DNA of 64,000 nt from Tumebacillus algifaecis (GTDB lineage Bacteria; Bacillota; Bacilli; Tumebacillales; Tumebacillaceae), in NCBI RefSeq assembly GCF_002243515.1, contig NZ_CP022657.1:898001-962000 (forward strand), given 5' to 3'. Shown here piece after piece: positions 61,338 through 64,000 of the stretch. Numbering within the stretch: the first letter of the stretch is position 1; each line of letters begins with the position of its first letter. The position numbers and the translations under genes are program-made. A model generated the notes under the pieces. It did not search any database, was not told where the DNA came from, and saw nothing but the letters and a program-made list of their open reading frames with translations.

Positions 61338-61802
61338 TCACAGCGTTTCTTTTTTCTTTCTTGGCTTGGTCTTGCGTCTGGACAGGCGGACCCTGACAAT
61401 CGTTTCGGTCAAGGTGTGCTTGGAGATCATGTCGGGAGTCAGCTTGCCTTGTGCGGTCAGGATCGAGTAGTCGAACGGTGTTTTCAACTCATCTTTGGCG
61501 ATGAGCAGTTCTTGGGCGAGCGCGTCTTTGTCAAAATTGTCTTTGACGTATGCTTTCTTCGACAGGACCGCATATTCGCCATTGGGAAGTTGCAACACCA
61601 TGTCGTCTTCTTCGGAGTCTTCAAAAAACTGCTCGATCTCTTCGAACAGGAGCTTATTTTCTTCTTTGCGCTCCTTCTCGATCTCTTTGTTTTGGAAATA
61701 GCGAAGGATTTTATCTTCTAATTGAAGCTTGCGAGTTGCCTGTGCTTCCTCTTCAACGGACAGGTCCTGCACTTCGATATCGGTTACATCCACATCTGCC
61801 AT
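61338..61802 (-). CDS. charged hypothetical protein (154 aa)
   Basis: From ATG 61802 with GGAGTGAT upstream. Strongly acidic first half with coiled-coil character (EDKILRYFQNKEIEKERKEENKLLFEEIEQFFED), then a short beta-rich part (DDMVLQLPNGEYAVLSKKAYVKDN) and a basic tail RRKTKPRKKKETL. No family recognised. It lies 28 bp downstream of the YcaQ-like gene on the same strand, reading before it, so it may be the first gene of a two-gene unit. Confidence 0.6.
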   Translation of the reverse strand: MADVDVTDIEVQDLSVEEEAQATRKLQLEDKILRYFQNKEIEKERKEENKLLFEEIEQFFEDSEEDDMVLQLPNGEYAVLSKKAYVKDNFDKDALAQELLIAKDELKTPFDYSILTAQGKLTPDMISKHTLTETIVRVRLSRRKTKPRKKKETL

Positions 61803-61963
61803 GCGTTTGATCACTCCCATTTATAAGGGTACAAGTTCCATCATAACGGAGATCGTTTCGGAAGAAAAGACTATGCAAAAGTTAGGTCTTGCGGAATTGT
61901 TAGAATATGAAACTGTGATTATTTAAGGTTAAAAAATGATAATATAAAGCGAGTGGAGGTTTT

Positions 61964-62090
61964 GTGAAGAAAATTGTTTGATCTGGATCTGACTGTCGAA
62001 CAGCTTTCGATCACTCCGGAGGCGCTTGTGTTGCTCGGGATGCTCGATCGCGGGCAACACGAGTGGGATGCTGTCTTTCTGATCACGTAA
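61964..62090 (+). pseudogene. small gene with a one-base frameshift
   Basis: GTG 61964 after GGAGG reads M-K-K then stops after two more codons. Dropping one A from the A4 run (about 61970-61973) gives MKKLFDLDLTVEQLSITPEA and on to a stop at 62090, 41 residues. AT-rich promoter-like DNA lies upstream and a terminator follows, so it looks like a real transcription unit with a fresh frameshift or a sequencing error. Confidence 0.45.
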
Positions 62091-62125
62091 AGTGACCTTT
62101 TCCAAAAGGGTCGCTTTTTTTCTTG
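62090..62125 (+). terminator. terminator after the small gene
   Basis: AAAGTGACC...GGGTCGCTTT with T7. Confidence 0.8.
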
Positions 62126-62181
62126 TAAGAGGAATGATAGAATTTATAGCGATGATTCTTGAAGAGAACGGGGCTACGTGA

Positions 62182-63833
62182 ATGAGCACACTAACCATCG
62201 ATCAAATAGAACAAGTACAAGCCAAGGCGCAACAGGACAATCTGCCGCGCGCCTTGACCCTCCTCCGCGAACGGATGGAGGTGGCAGGGGATGAGAAAAA
62301 TGCCGCGAAGGTGGCGGAGCTTGCCGCCAAGTTGGCGGGGGAGACTTTGCTGTCGCTTTCTGCGGGCATTTCTCCGCCGGAAAATCGAGCATGATCAATC
62401 AACTGCTCGGTGCGGATATCTTGCCGTCCAGCCCGATTCCGACATCGGCTAACATCGTGGAGATCAAAGGCGGCGCGCACAAGCAGGCGCTCGCCTACCT
62501 CACCGACGGCGATGCGATCGAGTTTGACCTCGAGACGGAGCTGGAGCAGATCAAGAACTACGCCGCTGACGGCAACAAAGTGGTGAAGATCGAGATCACC
62601 CACCCGAGCAAACTGCTCAGCGAGCACGTCTCGGTGATGGATACGCCGGGGATCGACTCGACTGATGATGCGCATAAAGTATCGACCGAATCGGCTTTGC
62701 ATTTGGCCGATGTGATTTTTTATGTCATGGACTACAACCATGTCCAGTCGGAGTTGAATTTTTCATTTACCAAGACGCTGAAAGACCGTGGGAAACCGGT
62801 CTATCTCGTCGTGAATCAGATCGACAAGCATATGGATTTTGAGCTTGATTTTGAGGAGTACCGCGACAGTGTGCGTGAAGGGTTTGCCACGTGGGGCATC
62901 GAGCCGGACGGGTTGTTCTTCACCTCGTTGATGGAAGCGGACCATGAGGAGAACATGTACGACCAACTGGAGGACAAGCTCCACCAATTGTTTGCCGACA
63001 AAGCGGCTTTGCTGTCCAACAGCGTGGTCGCTTCCGCTCTGTACCTGATCGAAGAACATGCCAAGGTGCGGGCCGCCAAAAATGCGGAACGCAAAGCGGA
63101 ACTGCGCGCTGTGCTGGACAGCTTTGGCGAAGATACTGAGGAGATTGTCGGTCAGGCTCAGGTCCTGCAAGAGGAGTACTCAGTATGGCTTGCCGCACCA
63201 GAAGCGCTCGCCGAAGATCTCAAAAAGGCGGTCGGGTCGCTGCTCGACAACGCCAAGATCACTCCGTTCCAAACGACCGAAAAGGCAGGTGCTTATGTAG
63301 CCAGCCGCCGTCCCGGCTTCAAAGTCGGCTTTCTTTTTGGCAACGCCAAGAAGACGCAAGAGGAGATCGACAACCGCCTGCAAGCGCTGTACAGCGATTT
63401 GCAAGACAAGGTGCAGACCAACATCGACTGGCACATCCGCGGAATTTTGGTGCAAGCGGTCGAACGCTTCAACCTGCATGATGAAGCGTTTCACAAAGCG
63501 GTCGCCGATACGTTCCATGTTGACTTCCAACCGGAACTGCTCGCGGCGGCGGTCAAAGAAGGCGGTCTGTCGTCCGATGAATACATGTACCAGTATGCAA
63601 AAGACATCGCAGCGGAGATCAAGTCGCTCTACCGCCGCGAAGCGCAGCGCTTCATCGAAATGGGGGTCGCCCTCGCGAAACGCCGTGCCGAAACGGATGG
63701 CGCACAGCATCGCGACCTGATCGCCAAAGCTGAGCAGATCGGGGCGGCGTTGACCGAGATCGAGGCGCTCAACCGGGCGGAGCAAGGCGATGTAGACTCG
63801 TTAATCGGTATTTTGTCAGGGAAGGGTGCGTAA
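62182..63833 (+). pseudogene. dynamin-like GTPase, frameshifted in the P-loop region
   Basis: The first frame runs from ATG 62182 and stops at 62394 after LAGETLLSLS. The second frame is open into 63833 and, read from 62358, gives F-C-G-H-F-S-A-G-K-S-S, the G1 P-loop. Restoring one T in the T3 run at 62357-62359 joins them into about 551 residues. G3 is DTPGID and G4 is VNQIDKH, with a long helical stalk after. Similar to one half of B. subtilis DynA, a membrane-remodelling protein linked to membrane surveillance and phage resistance. The second half may be the next gene. Confidence 0.85.
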
Positions 63834-63836
63834 GTC

Positions 63837-64000
63837 ATGGAAGATTTCAAATCACAACTAGGCGCCACCGCCAACCGTCTGCGCAGCGCCGCAGACAGCA
63901 TCGGTGCGATCACTGGCTTTAAAGGTATGGCAGCGGGGATGAACCAGCGGGCGGAGCGTTTGGAGCAGAACTTGTTTACCGTTGCGCTGTTTGGTGCGTT
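63837..64000 (+). CDS. second dynamin-like GTPase, truncated by window end
   Basis: ATG 63837, three bases after the previous stop. The visible 54 residues (MEDFKSQLGATANRLRSAAD... and ERLEQNLFTVALFGA) look like the helix and first strand that lead into a dynamin P-loop. Two adjacent dynamin-like genes correspond to the fused halves of DynA in B. subtilis. Confidence 0.65.
   Translation, partial: MEDFKSQLGATANRLRSAADSIGAITGFKGMAAGMNQRAERLEQNLFTVALFGA

Overview
The window reads as a chromosomal segment of an endospore-forming Firmicute of moderately high GC, most like Tumebacillus or other Alicyclobacillaceae. This is inferred from CotX-type spore coat proteins, strong AGGAGG ribosome sites, frequent TTG/GTG starts, a SAM-I riboswitch and a divergent adaptive-response locus laid out as in Bacillus. 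No rRNA, tRNA, CRISPR array or integrase was seen.

Layout. (1) 1-10,200: accessory DNA. It holds the 3' part of an oxalate decarboxylase, a 5'-truncated Rhs/YD-repeat protein with a predicted nuclease C-terminus and a double-CxxC immunity protein, a decayed second immunity-gene remnant, and two lipoproteins. It also holds a formylglycine-generating-enzyme-like gene split by a 1320-bp IS3-family element whose 3-bp target duplication can be read exactly. (2) 10,300-12,740: alkylation repair, adaA-ogt divergent from alkA. (3) 12,895-14,739: an orphan LanM-type dehydratase-like protein with an N-terminus like that of cargo of extracellular contractile injection systems. (4) 14,750-26,865: metabolic and stress genes: five GNAT acetyltransferases, DUF72, Nudix, EamA, a two-component system with a possible leader-peptide attenuator, a nitroreductase, an aldehyde dehydrogenase and a catalytically dead phosphatase-like protein. 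(5) 26,862-30,109: a SAM-riboswitch operon (yitJ-like plus a luciferase-type monooxygenase). (6) 30,194-40,525: a diguanylate cyclase, a secreted NlpC/P60-like enzyme, a TetR regulator, two divergent XRE-TPR regulators (one with an overlapping secreted-peptide gene), a MazG-like protein and an McrB/McrC-like restriction pair. (7) 40,600-46,000: LysM and membrane proteins, a segmental duplication, and an arsI-arsR-arsB-arsC operon. (8) 46,300-51,600: a second XRE-TPR/peptide pair, a C39 peptidase, a DEAD-box helicase and three spore-coat genes. (9) 51,690-58,372: a three-gene MukFEB/Wadjet-like SMC operon that ends in a terminator with no JetD nuclease. (10) 58,668-64,000: a fourth XRE-TPR regulator, a YcaQ-like glycosylase, a frameshifted small gene, and two tandem dynamin-like GTPases, the first frameshifted in its P-loop.

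Themes. Peptide-type (RRNPP-like) XRE-TPR regulators occur four times; two sit beside the two defence-type systems (McrBC-like and SMC-like), and two carry a secreted peptide gene directly downstream. Mobile and duplicated DNA is concentrated in the first 10 kb and near 41.5-42.3 kb. The least explained items are the JetD-less SMC operon with a D-N Walker B motif, the stand-alone LanM-like dehydratase with an injection-system-type N-terminus, and the peptide/regulator pairs.
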